A stretch of 64,000 nt of DNA from Calothrix sp. PCC 6303. Lineage in GTDB: Bacteria; Cyanobacteriota; Cyanobacteriia; Cyanobacteriales; Nostocaceae. Location: positions 2,294,001 to 2,358,000 of the forward strand of contig NC_019751.1 of NCBI RefSeq assembly GCF_000317435.1, written 5' to 3'. The notes under the pieces are model-generated. The model was given only the letters and a program-made list of their open reading frames with translations. It had not been told where the DNA came from and ran no database searches. The position numbers and the translations under genes are program-made. Below are positions 19,160 through 28,115 of this stretch, in pieces. Each line of letters begins with the position of its first letter. Position 1 is the stretch's first letter.

Positions 19160-21886
19160 GTGATTTCACAAGAACAATTGAGTCAACAAATTGCTGCTAT
19201 TTTTGGTGAATCTCTTAGTAATAGGGAACTCAAAGAGTGCTTAACAGTGTTGGAAATTGTCCAACCACCACCAGCAAAGCAGTTTTGGCAAACTACAGAT
19301 GCTAATGGTGGTGTTTATATTGTGCTTTCCGGTAAAGTTCGACTGCTCGAATCTACGGGGAATTTAATTACTACCCTGACAACCGGAGCATCATTTGGCG
19401 AACAAACTCTTTTTCCCGAACTGGGGTTTACTTTTTACTCGGTTCGTGCATCGACAAATTTAAAACTTGGCTATATTGAGGCAGATGTATTACGGGGTTT
19501 GATGAGGAATAATTCAAAAATCCGCGATCGCCTGTTGAAAAATGCCCAGCAACTAGGAGGGTTGATTAATCCCTCAGCATTTCCAGAATCTGGTTTTGAG
19601 AAGGATTTCCTGCCTATTGCGAATCACAAAAACATCATTCCCTTTCCTTCTTCAGCAACACCAAACTCTAAGAAAAGACAAGCTTATTTTCCTAGTCCAA
19701 CCCTAACAATAGGGCATTGGTGGGGACGCTTGGTGAAGCGCTATCCCTTGATTGAACAGCAAAGTGCTTCCGATTGTGGAGCAGCTTGTTTGGTGATGAT
19801 TGGTCGTTATTGGGGTAAACGCTTGAGTGTGAATCGACTGCGGGAGTTAACTAATGTTAGTCGTAGTGGTGCTTCCCTCGGTGCTGTTACTTTCGCTGCC
19901 GAAACCATTGGTTTTACAACTCGTCCAGTTAAAGCCAGTCTGGATAAATTGGCACAACAACCGTTACCTGCGATCGCGCATTGGGAAGGGAAGCATTATA
20001 TCGTTGTTTACGAGGTTAGCAAAAAGCGAGTAATTGTGGGCGATCCTGCCATCGGTCAGCGTAATCTCAGTATTTCTGAATTTAAAGCTGGTTGGAATGG
20101 GTACGCATTATTACTCCAACCTACAAGTCAACTTCAAGAAGCTGAAGAAACAAGTACTCCATTTTGGCAGTTTTTTGAATTAATTAAACCCCATTTCGGC
20201 GTATTAATAGAGGTCTTTGCGGCTTCGGTATTGATTCAAATATTTGGATTGGTGACACCCTTATTTACTCAGTTACTTTTGGATCGGGTAATTGTTCAGG
20301 GTAGCACTTTGACTTTGAATGCTGTGGGTTTTGGTTTGCTGATTTTTGGTCTATTTCGTGTTGTCATCAATGGGTTACGGCAATACTTACTCGACCATAC
20401 AGCAAACCGGGTGGGAGTTGCTTTGATGGTAGGTTTTATTAAACATACTCTGCGCTTACCTTTATCTTTCTTTGAATCTCGTTATGTGGGAGATATTATA
20501 TCCCGTGTTCAAGAGAACCAAAAAATTCAACGTTTTCTCACGGGGGAAGCTTTATCAATTGGTTTGGATTTACTGACGGTATTTATCTATGTCGGTTTGA
20601 TGTTTTGGTACAGTTGGCAAATGGCACTATTGAGTTTAGCAATCGTGCCACCATATTTTTTACTTGCAGTGGTTGCCACACCCTTTTTACGTCGCATTTC
20701 CAAGGAGGTATTTAGTGCAGTTGCCAGTGAAAACAGCTATCTAATTCAAAGTCTCACTGGAGTTAGTTCCATTCGTTCAATGGCAATCGAACAGACAGTA
20801 CGTTGGCATTGGGAAGAATTGCTGAATAACTTAGTCAAAAAAATGTTTAAAGCTGAAGTTATTAGCAATCAACTGCAAATTTTTAGTGCGGTGATCGAAA
20901 CCTTGGTGACGACAGGGTTACTTTGGTATGGAGCATCGTTAGTGATTCAAAACCAGTTAACCATCGGGCAATTAGTCGCTTTTAACATGCTGTTGAGTAA
21001 CATTATTATGCCTTTCCAGAGGTTGATTGTGTTGTGGAATCAACTCCAAGAAGTAATTGTCTCTGTAGAACGGATTAATGATGTATTGGAAGCGGAACCA
21101 GAGGAAGACTTACAGAATCAACCCCGTCAGCATTTGGGAACCTTGAAAGGAAATATTCGCTTTGATAACGTCACATTTCGCTACCATCCCGAAAGCGATA
21201 TCAATGTATTAGAAAACCTCAGCTTTGAAATTCAACCAGAGCAAACAGTGGCAATCGTGGGGAGAAGTGGTTCGGGAAAAACAACCCTATCCAAATTGAT
21301 TTTAGGTTTATATCTGCCGACAGATGGCAAGATACTGATTGACGGTCAAGATATCACTAGTCTTTCCTTGCGATCGCTACGTTCCCAAATCGGTGTTGTA
21401 GACCAAGATTCCTTTTTGTTTGGGGGTACGATTCGGGAAAACATCAGTATTGCCCATCCAGAAGCTAGTCAAGCAGAAATCATAGAAGCAGCAGATTCAG
21501 CAGGTGCAGATGAATTTATTAAACGATTACCAATGGGTTATGAAACCCAAATTGGTGAAGGGGGAGGTTTGTTGTCTGGTGGACAAAGACAGAGACTTGC
21601 GATCGCACGCGCTTTGTTAGGTAATCCCCGTCTATTGCTTTTAGATGAAGCTACCAGTCACCTCGACTCGGAATCTGAGCGCATCATTCAAAAGAACCTG
21701 AAAACAATCCTCAAAGGACGTACCAGTGTGATTATTGCTCACCGTCTTTCCACTGTGCGGAATGCCGATGTAATTTTAGTCTTAGACCAGGGTATTTTAG
21801 TGGAAAGTGGTAATCACGAGCAATTAATCACTAAAAAAGGTCATTATTTTTATCTGAATCAGCAACAATTAACTGTTGATTCTTAA
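19160..21886 (+). CDS. C39 peptidase-containing ABC exporter with N-terminal cyclic-nucleotide-binding-like domain
   Basis: 908 residues. Residues about 20-130 resemble a cyclic-nucleotide-binding domain (GVYIVLSGKVRLLE, TTGASFGEQTLFPE). Residues 195-310 are a C39 peptidase with Cys206 (SDCGAAC), His279 (KHYIVV) and Asp295 (GDPAIG). The membrane domain follows, then an ATPase with Walker A GRSGSGKT (701-708), signature LSGGQ (805-809), Walker B LLLLDE and H-loop AHRLS. C39 exporters cut double-glycine leaders while exporting peptides; the three GG/AG-type precursors at 29.8-31.1 kb are the likely cargo. The domain order is the same as in HetC of heterocystous cyanobacteria, but the protein is shorter than HetC as I remember it. 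Confidence 0.92.
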   Translation: MISQEQLSQQIAAIFGESLSNRELKECLTVLEIVQPPPAKQFWQTTDANGGVYIVLSGKVRLLESTGNLITTLTTGASFGEQTLFPELGFTFYSVRASTNLKLGYIEADVLRGLMRNNSKIRDRLLKNAQQLGGLINPSAFPESGFEKDFLPIANHKNIIPFPSSATPNSKKRQAYFPSPTLTIGHWWGRLVKRYPLIEQQSASDCGAACLVMIGRYWGKRLSVNRLRELTNVSRSGASLGAVTFAAETIGFTTRPVKASLDKLAQQPLPAIAHWEGKHYIVVYEVSKKRVIVGDPAIGQRNLSISEFKAGWNGYALLLQPTSQLQEAEETSTPFWQFFELIKPHFGVLIEVFAASVLIQIFGLVTPLFTQLLLDRVIVQGSTLTLNAVGFGLLIFGLFRVVINGLRQYLLDHTANRVGVALMVGFIKHTLRLPLSFFESRYVGDIISRVQENQKIQRFLTGEALSIGLDLLTVFIYVGLMFWYSWQMALLSLAIVPPYFLLAVVATPFLRRISKEVFSAVASENSYLIQSLTGVSSIRSMAIEQTVRWHWEELLNNLVKKMFKAEVISNQLQIFSAVIETLVTTGLLWYGASLVIQNQLTIGQLVAFNMLLSNIIMPFQRLIVLWNQLQEVIVSVERINDVLEAEPEEDLQNQPRQHLGTLKGNIRFDNVTFRYHPESDINVLENLSFEIQPEQTVAIVGRSGSGKTTLSKLILGLYLPTDGKILIDGQDITSLSLRSLRSQIGVVDQDSFLFGGTIRENISIAHPEASQAEIIEAADSAGADEFIKRLPMGYETQIGEGGGLLSGGQRQRLAIARALLGNPRLLLLDEATSHLDSESERIIQKNLKTILKGRTSVIIAHRLSTVRNADVILVLDQGILVESGNHEQLITKKGHYFYLNQQQLTVDS

Positions 21887-21975
21887 TTTTATCCTTTGAA
21901 AATATTAATCACAAAATTAACAATATAGGGACGTGATATATCATATCTCTTTCATAATTAAAATGAGCCAAAACT

Positions 21976-23508
21976 ATGCCAAATACATCTTGGAATTCTT
22001 CTAGAGAATTCACCGAGCAGAATCAAGAAGAATTAAAAAAAATTAGTTACCCTCATCCTCAAGAAATGATAAATCATAGTAATGATTGGTTTTATGGAAC
22101 CGAAGAATTACTAGATGCTTTGCCTCGACGCTGGACACGCTCTTTACTATATCTATTAATCGGTTTTACAGTGACTGCATTACCTTGGTCAATGCTTTCA
22201 AAAGTAGATGAAACTGGTAATGCTAGAGGAAGAATAGAACCCAAAGGAGCAACCCAAAAATTAGATAGTTCCGTCAGTGGGAGCGTCATAGCAGTTAGGG
22301 TAAAAGAAGGTGAAACCGTCAGAGCAGGTCAAATTTTACTAGAATTAGAATCTGATGTTCTTAAAACCCAATTAAAGGAAGTACAAACCAAATTAGAAGG
22401 TGAAAAAAATCGATTAGCACAATTGGATTTACTGGAAAATCAATTACTCCTTTCGATTCGGGTGCAAGAACAACAAAACCAATCTCAACAGCGAGAAAAG
22501 ACGGCTCAACTGAATCAAGCAAAGCAAGTTTTGGATGCGAAACAAAGTACTTATAACTTACAAAAATTAGAAAAAAAATCGTTAGTCAATCAAGCACAAC
22601 AGCAAATTATTAGCGCTCAAAATGATGAAAAATCTGTTCAAAAACGCTTAAATATAGATACTAAACAAGTAGAAAGGTTTAGTAAACTTATTGATAGTGG
22701 TGCAGTTTCAACGACTCAAGTTGATAATCTCAAAAAAGAAGAGGAAGAGAGTAAAAGGCTTTACGAAAAAGCTCAATCTGATATCAAACAAGCTGAATTA
22801 AATTTAGTACAAGAAACTAGTCGGTATCAAACAACAATTAATCAGCTAGAGTCGGATATCAAGCAAGCAAATCTTAGACTTCAAGAAGAACAAAGTAGCT
22901 ATCAAAGCTTACAAAAAACCGGGAAATTAACATTACTCAAAAGTCAAGAACAATTACGAGACTTACAAAGCCAAATTACAGCAATGCGATCGCAAATTGC
23001 CCAAAGCAGTAGTCAGGTTACATCTGTGGAGATCCAACTCGGACAAAGAATATTGCGATCGCCTGTTGATGGGACAATTTTTACATTGCCTGTGACAAAA
23101 CCCGGTTCGGTAGTCGAAGCAGGTGAGACGATAGCACAAATTGCCCCTAAAAATACAGCTTTTATCCTCAAAGCCCAAATGTCAAGCGAACAAAGTGGCT
23201 TTTTGAGGAAGGGAATGCCTGTGAAAATTAAGTTTGATGCCTATCCTTTTCAGGATTATGGAGTATTGAAAGGACATGTAGATTGGATTTCTCCAGACTC
23301 AAAAATTCAAGAAAATAATCAAGTAAAAACAGAGTTTTATGATTTGGAAGTTACCTTAGAACGCCCTTATATTAAAACAGAAAATAAACTCATAGAACTA
23401 ACAGCAGGTCAAACAGCAACAGCGGAAGTAATCATTCGTCAGCGTCGAATTATTGATTTTATGTTAGACCCCTTTAAGAAGTTGCAAAAAGGTGGTTTGG
23501 ATTTGTAA
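21976..23508 (+). CDS. HlyD-family membrane-fusion (adaptor) protein
   Basis: 510 residues. A soluble N terminus is followed by one membrane helix at about 54-73 (SLLYLLIGFTVTALPW), a beta/lipoyl half-motif (GSVIAVRVKEGETVRAGQILLE), a long Gln/Lys-rich coiled coil (about 120-350) and the second lipoyl half (LRSPVDGTIFTLPVTKPGSVV) with C-terminal beta domain. It bridges the ABC exporter to an outer-membrane channel in type I secretion. It lies 89 bases after the exporter and surely works with it. No outer-membrane TolC homologue is in the window. Confidence 0.92.
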   Translation: MPNTSWNSSREFTEQNQEELKKISYPHPQEMINHSNDWFYGTEELLDALPRRWTRSLLYLLIGFTVTALPWSMLSKVDETGNARGRIEPKGATQKLDSSVSGSVIAVRVKEGETVRAGQILLELESDVLKTQLKEVQTKLEGEKNRLAQLDLLENQLLLSIRVQEQQNQSQQREKTAQLNQAKQVLDAKQSTYNLQKLEKKSLVNQAQQQIISAQNDEKSVQKRLNIDTKQVERFSKLIDSGAVSTTQVDNLKKEEEESKRLYEKAQSDIKQAELNLVQETSRYQTTINQLESDIKQANLRLQEEQSSYQSLQKTGKLTLLKSQEQLRDLQSQITAMRSQIAQSSSQVTSVEIQLGQRILRSPVDGTIFTLPVTKPGSVVEAGETIAQIAPKNTAFILKAQMSSEQSGFLRKGMPVKIKFDAYPFQDYGVLKGHVDWISPDSKIQENNQVKTEFYDLEVTLERPYIKTENKLIELTAGQTATAEVIIRQRRIIDFMLDPFKKLQKGGLDL

Positions 23509-24049
23509 TCACAAATTCAAATAGTTTAAATTCAAATAATTAAAATTTAATTAATTAAAAATGGATATCCCAGATTTATTGAAACAGGTCAGGGGTATTT
23601 AGTTAGATAGAAATTTTTATGGTAATAGATGAGGACTTATACTAATCTAATGTAAAGCTACACATAATTCGGGGAGGTTACTCAAAGAGAAGCCGCTACG
23701 CGTCTATAGGGTGGGGTTCTTTCTATGCGTCTTCATACTAAATTGGTATTACATACTAATCTAAATCGAAAATATGATACGTCAGATTTTTGAAATCAAT
23801 CATCTAAATCATACAATTTTATATCTTTTAAAAGAAAATCAATAAGAATATTTTATTGAATTCATTCATGAAATTTTAATAACACTTCATTATTTATCAG
23901 GATTTTATAATATTATTTAGGAGGGTGAAATGCCACTTTTTTGGTGCTGAGAAAAGCGCAGATAGCGATATATAATAGTCGCATTTTACTCATTAGTCAT
24001 GAAGAAATATAGCAACAAAAAATAGCAAAATAATCTGAGGTTCAAGATT
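23509..24049. other. 540-base spacer with dispersed repeat pieces
   Basis: No gene seen. It contains a repeat fragment (AGCCGCTACGCGTCTATAGG, about 23692) whose core GCTACGCGTCTA also occurs near 35396, and short TACTAATCTAA direct repeats. The distance suggests that the following isomerase gene may have its own promoter. Confidence 0.5.
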
Positions 24050-24850
24050 ATGGAAAATATTTTAACCGTATCAGAGAAAGACATTTTGTATTACATCAAA
24101 TTGTCTTGCCAAATGCCAGGAGTCTTAGATGCGATCGCAACCAGAAAAATCCTCCTTAATGAGGCTGTAAAAGCAGGTATTAAACTAGAAGCGAATGAGA
24201 TTCAAGAAGCAGCAGATTCCTTAAGATTATCAAACAAACTCCTCAAAGCTGAAGACACTTGGCAATGGTTGGAAAAACACCATCTTTCCCTTGATGAATT
24301 TGAAGAATTGGCTCAAACAAATCTCCTCTCGACGAAGTTGGCAGACCACTTGTTTGCTGATCAAGTCGAGCCAACTTTTTATCAAAATCAACTCCAATAT
24401 GCCGGAGTTGTCACCTATGAAATTATTTTGGATGATGAAGATTTGGCACTGGAATTATTTTACTCTCTGCAAGAAGGGGAAATCACTTTTTCAGAAATTG
24501 CTCGTCAATACATTCAAAATCCAGAAATTCGTCGTGCTGGAGGGTATCAGGGGATTAAACACCGAGAAGATTTTCGACCAGAAATAGCTGCTGCGGTATT
24601 TGCTGCTAATCCACCCCAAGTTATCAAACCAATAATCACGCAAAAAGGAGCGCATTTAATTTGGGTGGAGGAAATTATCAAACCTGAGTTAAATGAACAA
24701 CTACGTATTCAGATTTTGGGTGATTTATTTGCAAGTTGGTTAAAGCAACAAATAGAGCAGTTCGAAATTGTAATGCAGGCAGATTTGAATGGTAATTCCC
24801 ATCAAGGAACTAATCAGATGAAATCACCTCAGGTTGTGACAACAAATTAA
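24050..24850 (+). CDS. Parvulin-type peptidyl-prolyl isomerase (SurA/PpiC-like), exporter-side copy
   Basis: 266 residues. An N-terminal helical SurA-like part (DAIATRKILLNEAVKAGI, WQWLEKHHLSLDEFEELA) leads into a parvulin domain (FSEIARQYIQNPEIRRAGGYQG ... VIKPIITQKGAHLIWVEEI). There is no signal peptide, so it is probably cytoplasmic. The same strand as the exporter and adaptor suggests a role with the exported peptide, as chaperone or isomerase. A paralogue sits at 25117-25890, convergent. Precursor cores contain no Pro, so a chaperone role or action on the leader Pro is more plausible than core isomerisation. Confidence 0.85.
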   Translation: MENILTVSEKDILYYIKLSCQMPGVLDAIATRKILLNEAVKAGIKLEANEIQEAADSLRLSNKLLKAEDTWQWLEKHHLSLDEFEELAQTNLLSTKLADHLFADQVEPTFYQNQLQYAGVVTYEIILDDEDLALELFYSLQEGEITFSEIARQYIQNPEIRRAGGYQGIKHREDFRPEIAAAVFAANPPQVIKPIITQKGAHLIWVEEIIKPELNEQLRIQILGDLFASWLKQQIEQFEIVMQADLNGNSHQGTNQMKSPQVVTTN

Positions 24851-24868
24851 ATTATTTAGTAAATTAAT

Positions 24869-24890
24869 CGGGGCGAACAACAGTTCGCCC
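24869..24890. terminator. Hairpin (GGGGCGAAC-AACA-GTTCGCCCC)
   Basis: A perfect 9-bp stem 18 bases after the isomerase stop codon. Same family as 15836-15855. It may end the exporter transcript, although a T-run is lacking. Confidence 0.55.
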
Positions 24891-24902
24891 CTGCAGCATG
24901 TT

Positions 24903-25090
24903 CTGATTTTGTAAAATCAGATAACCAATTAATGATCTTTGATTAACAAAGTCTGGGGGTTTAATTCCCCTGTCTCTACAGACAGCTTGTTACTTCAACT
25001 ACTTCGGCTATAACTTCTAAGCGAAGTAGAATAGCGCTCAGTACAAGTACGCTCAGGAACCATCGGGGTAAAATCCCCGTTACAAAACGT
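24903..25090. repeat. Composite intergenic repeat cluster
   Basis: It contains the palindrome CTGATTTTGTAAAATCAG (24903-24920), GGGGGTTTAATTCCCC (24955-24970), a TGTCTCTACAGACA hairpin, and CGCTCAGT...GCTCAGGAACCATCG. The second and last of these recur, diverged, at 41153-41300, so this is assembled from dispersed repeats. It separates the two convergent isomerase genes. Confidence 0.55.
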
Positions 25091-25116
25091 ACTTATTACT
25101 CATTAGTTATTACTTA

Positions 25117-25890
25117 TCAAGATACTTCCCCGTTCTCCAGTTTTTGTAGCCAAGACTCGAATAAAGAATCCATAATTTGCTCTCTTACAGCTTGATTTAA
25201 TTCTGTAGGAAACCACTTTTCAACTCTGAGAATGTGATACCCCAATTTAGTTTGAACTGGATCAATAATTTCGCCTTCTTTAATATTTTCGATAGCTTCA
25301 GTAACTTCCGGCAGTAGTTCCACTAAATAACGAATACCCACAAAGCCAGCATTTTTTTGAGACTGCTTACCCTTAGAGTATTCCAAAGCCAAAGCCGCAA
25401 AAGATACATTTTCTTCCCGTAGCATTTGCACAATTTTTTGAGCAGTTGGCAGTTCTGGAACCAAAATTTGCGATAGTGCTACCCTTCGGTAGTTATTGCG
25501 ATCGCTAATGTAGGAAGCATCAACAAGAGCACCGAAAAGGTGTTCTTTGAGCTTATTTTCCAATAGCTCAATTTTAACTCCCGCAGACCATTCTTCCACA
25601 TCAATGCGCTGCTGATCCAACCAAGCTATAGTTTCCGGATTTCCCCAAAGTTTGCGTTCCATTCGAAAGGCATCTCCAGCAGCTTGCCATTCATCATCAG
25701 ACACTTTAATCCCCATGCGATCGCAACTTGCCAAGATTAATGCTTCCCTTTCCGCAGCATGAGCTATTTCAGCGAATTTAGCAGAATGGCGCAGATATGC
25801 CAAGATTTCTGCATCGGTTGCGGGGTAAATTTGTACAATTTCCTCAGACAAAGCCGTTTGTGGAAGAGTTTGTTTTAATTGTTCTGTCAT
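25117..25890 (-). CDS. Parvulin-type peptidyl-prolyl isomerase (SurA/PpiC-like), biosynthetic-operon copy
   Basis: 257 residues, same architecture as the plus-strand copy: helical N terminus (EIAHAAEREALILASCDRMG, WLDQQRIDVEEWSAG), then a parvulin core (FAALALEYSKGKQSQKNAGF, EGEIIDPVQTKLGYHILRVE). No signal peptide. It is the last gene of the minus-strand RiPP set. The aldo/keto-reductase-fold gene is upstream, and a dispersed hairpin repeat sits between them. Two isomerases in one locus is unusual. Catalytic residues were not individually verified. Confidence 0.85.
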   Translation of the reverse strand: MTEQLKQTLPQTALSEEIVQIYPATDAEILAYLRHSAKFAEIAHAAEREALILASCDRMGIKVSDDEWQAAGDAFRMERKLWGNPETIAWLDQQRIDVEEWSAGVKIELLENKLKEHLFGALVDASYISDRNNYRRVALSQILVPELPTAQKIVQMLREENVSFAALALEYSKGKQSQKNAGFVGIRYLVELLPEVTEAIENIKEGEIIDPVQTKLGYHILRVEKWFPTELNQAVREQIMDSLFESWLQKLENGEVS

Positions 25891-25920
25891 AATTTAGATT
25901 AATTTAATTGATACCGTAGA

Positions 25921-25965
25921 GACGTTCCGGTGGAACGTCTTTATTTGTTTGTGGAACGTCTTTAT
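25921..25965. repeat. Dispersed hairpin repeat, with partial tandem duplication
   Basis: GACGTTCC-GGT-GGAACGTC followed by TTTATTTG, then a second partial copy TGGAACGTCTTTATTTATTTG. Identical in its hairpin to 2876-2894. It lies inside the minus-strand RiPP operon, between the isomerase and the reductase-fold gene, and could lower downstream expression. Confidence 0.7.
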
Positions 25966-25978
25966 TTATTTGATTTAT

Positions 25979-27010
25979 TCAATAATTCCCCACCAAAAAC
26001 CGTTCTGGGGAAACTTCATGAATATTCACCTTACTACGATGCAAATCCCCATAAAGATTAAGATAATCAATTTCTTCCTGACTAAGTTTGCCCTTTTGCA
26101 CAGCTTGAATTGCCGCATCTACATGTTTACTATTTTGCCAACCTGCTAAGGCTACATCTACTGAATTTTGACTTAATGAATACCTATATAAATCTGGGAC
26201 TGTAGGTTGCCAGCAACCAGATGGTAAACTTGGAGGAGGTTCCCACAGTGCATTCGACATCCCCGCAGATTTAAAGGTGACTATACCAGGACGCTTTGGA
26301 TCGTTAGCATCTAAGTACGGAAAAACCTTCCTTTGTGCCGTACGATGGGCTACATTATGCCGCACCATCACCACATCTAATAAAGGACTGTCCATCCATT
26401 GTCGAGCTAAATCATGGTCGTGAAAAGATGCTCCAATATAACGTACAGCACCCATTTTTTTTAGTTTTTCCGACACACCAAACATCCTTTCAATTTGTCG
26501 CTGACAAATGCTATTTGCTCCCCGAATATCATCAGAAGCACCAATACATTTCTCGAATGAACTAGCATTATGCTCGTCAATCCAGCCCCAAAAGAAAACA
26601 TCAATATAATCAATGCCCAAATCAATAAATTGGTCAAATAAATAAGTAAAAACTGTATCTGGAGTTCTAATCATGTAAGTGACAGTTGCAAGCACCACCT
26701 GCTCACGTAATAAAGAACCACGTCCACACAATTGACGCAATGCTGGACGCATTGAACTGTAGAGGTATTGATGTAAATCGCTGGAGTAGAAAAAGTAGTT
26801 AATTCCTTGATCAAAAGCATACAGAGTATCATCGCTCGAAATGTGACCACCACCGCCTAACCCCAAACAACTAACTGTTAAATTGGTTCGTCCGAGTTTG
26901 CGGTAAAAAGGTAAATCTGAATTGGGAAATCGACTATTTGCTAGGGCAAGTTCTTCTGCTGGGGTAATTATTGGTGGCTGTTGAATAGGGGCAATATTCG
27001 TAATTTTCAT
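25979..27010 (-). CDS. Aldo/keto-reductase-fold protein with degenerate catalytic tetrad
   Basis: 343 residues. FYRKLGRTNLTVSCLGLGGG, AFDQGIN, EQVVLATV and DLGIDYIDVF follow the AKR scaffold. However, by comparison with the usual GINFFDTA..YG, ATK and YIDL..H motifs, the catalytic Asp is Phe74, Tyr is Leu79, Lys is Val110 and His is Gly142. Conventional carbonyl reduction is therefore unlikely. It overlaps the HopA1-family gene by 4 bases (ATGA), so it is translationally coupled and belongs to the RiPP pathway. A role as scaffold or as an altered reductase acting on the peptide is inference. Confidence 0.8.
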   Translation of the reverse strand: MKITNIAPIQQPPIITPAEELALANSRFPNSDLPFYRKLGRTNLTVSCLGLGGGGHISSDDTLYAFDQGINYFFYSSDLHQYLYSSMRPALRQLCGRGSLLREQVVLATVTYMIRTPDTVFTYLFDQFIDLGIDYIDVFFWGWIDEHNASSFEKCIGASDDIRGANSICQRQIERMFGVSEKLKKMGAVRYIGASFHDHDLARQWMDSPLLDVVMVRHNVAHRTAQRKVFPYLDANDPKRPGIVTFKSAGMSNALWEPPPSLPSGCWQPTVPDLYRYSLSQNSVDVALAGWQNSKHVDAAIQAVQKGKLSQEEIDYLNLYGDLHRSKVNIHEVSPERFLVGNY

Positions 27011-28104
27011 AACTTAATTACTCCGTAAATATCCTCAGAATTTGCATTCAGATAGGGGTGCTGCAACCCAATTTTTAAAGAAGCAAATTTTTGCACAATA
27101 GACACCATTCGCGCATCTGGAGAATTATTTCCTTGCTGCCAAGCATCAAATAAAGCATCAGCAACAATTTGACAGCGATTCATTCCAAAGCTTTCCTTTT
27201 CGGCAAATTTCTGATCTGGCTCTTCTGCGATCGCAAGTCCTGGTGCAATCATCTTAGTAAATAATGGCACTTGATGCTGAAAATAATTTCGATGCTTTTT
27301 ATACAACCTTTCGAGGATTTGGTGAACCATTTCATAGTTGTGCTTGCCAAAATACAGCACTGCCGAATCATAGCGATTGTAGTCTGAAGGATTGTAAAGG
27401 GCTTTAAAATTGAATTCAATGAGGGCAGCATTAAGTTCTCTTGTCAAGCTTTCCATGACTGCCACAGCACCATCTGGAGTCAGGTTAAAGTATACCCGGA
27501 CAATCTGTTGCCCATGGTAGGAACCTGCATCACCAACAGCCATATAAAAGCCATTTTGCACGAGGTTTTTTGGTAATTTAATTGCTACCAAATCTGCAAT
27601 TATTGGTAATACTTGCGTTTGTAAATGGATTTTAGGGTCAATATGCAACGTCAGACCACCTTTGCATACAGCCAAAGTACCATCAGATTCCTCTTTGACT
27701 ATCTGCCAATCCTGGCTAAAATAGCCCTTACCTTGGTTACTTTGATGTAAGCGATCGTAAAAAGCCAAATCAACACCTAAAAAGGTATTATTTTCTAAAT
27801 TTTGGTTAACCGCCAAATCTTTTGTCTCTCCATCAAGTGCTAAAACACTTTGCAGGGAACCGTTGTAATAAATCCCGTAGAGAAAATGAGATAATTGCGC
27901 GTTTAAATACTTATTTTGTACATCCAACGATAACTGCTGAAAGCGCGGAAGTGTCTCTGCTTTTACCTCTATAGGTTTATAGTCAGGATGGCTAATACAA
28001 AATCTGGATTCTATCTGAATTTTATTAACGATATCTGTTAATGAATTATGTAAAGGTTCTGGAATAGTTGCTAGCTGTATTGGCAGCGAATCTAGTAGTT
28101 GCAT
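27007..28104 (-). CDS. HopA1-family protein (LxmY/TvaD-like candidate lyase)
   Basis: 365 residues. RFCISHPDYKPIEV, LSHFLYGIYYNGSL, GGLTLHIDPKIH, VGDAGSYHGQQIVRVYFNL and DSAVLYFGKHNYEMV are the pattern of the HopA1 family. The family was first known as a Pseudomonas type III effector and later as a component of class V lanthipeptide (LxmY) and thioviridamide-like (TvaD) pathways, where it is thought to eliminate phosphate from phospho-Ser/Thr. The adjacent upstream gene is the matching APH-like kinase, 11 bases away, which strongly supports this role. Confidence 0.85.
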   Translation of the reverse strand: MQLLDSLPIQLATIPEPLHNSLTDIVNKIQIESRFCISHPDYKPIEVKAETLPRFQQLSLDVQNKYLNAQLSHFLYGIYYNGSLQSVLALDGETKDLAVNQNLENNTFLGVDLAFYDRLHQSNQGKGYFSQDWQIVKEESDGTLAVCKGGLTLHIDPKIHLQTQVLPIIADLVAIKLPKNLVQNGFYMAVGDAGSYHGQQIVRVYFNLTPDGAVAVMESLTRELNAALIEFNFKALYNPSDYNRYDSAVLYFGKHNYEMVHQILERLYKKHRNYFQHQVPLFTKMIAPGLAIAEEPDQKFAEKESFGMNRCQIVADALFDAWQQGNNSPDARMVSIVQKFASLKIGLQHPYLNANSEDIYGVIKL

Positions 28105-28115
28105 AGTTCTTGCCT

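Noticed and set aside
19160-21886. Naming the exporter hetC
   Set aside because: Same domain order, but it is shorter and sits in a RiPP locus without het genes; orthology not shown.
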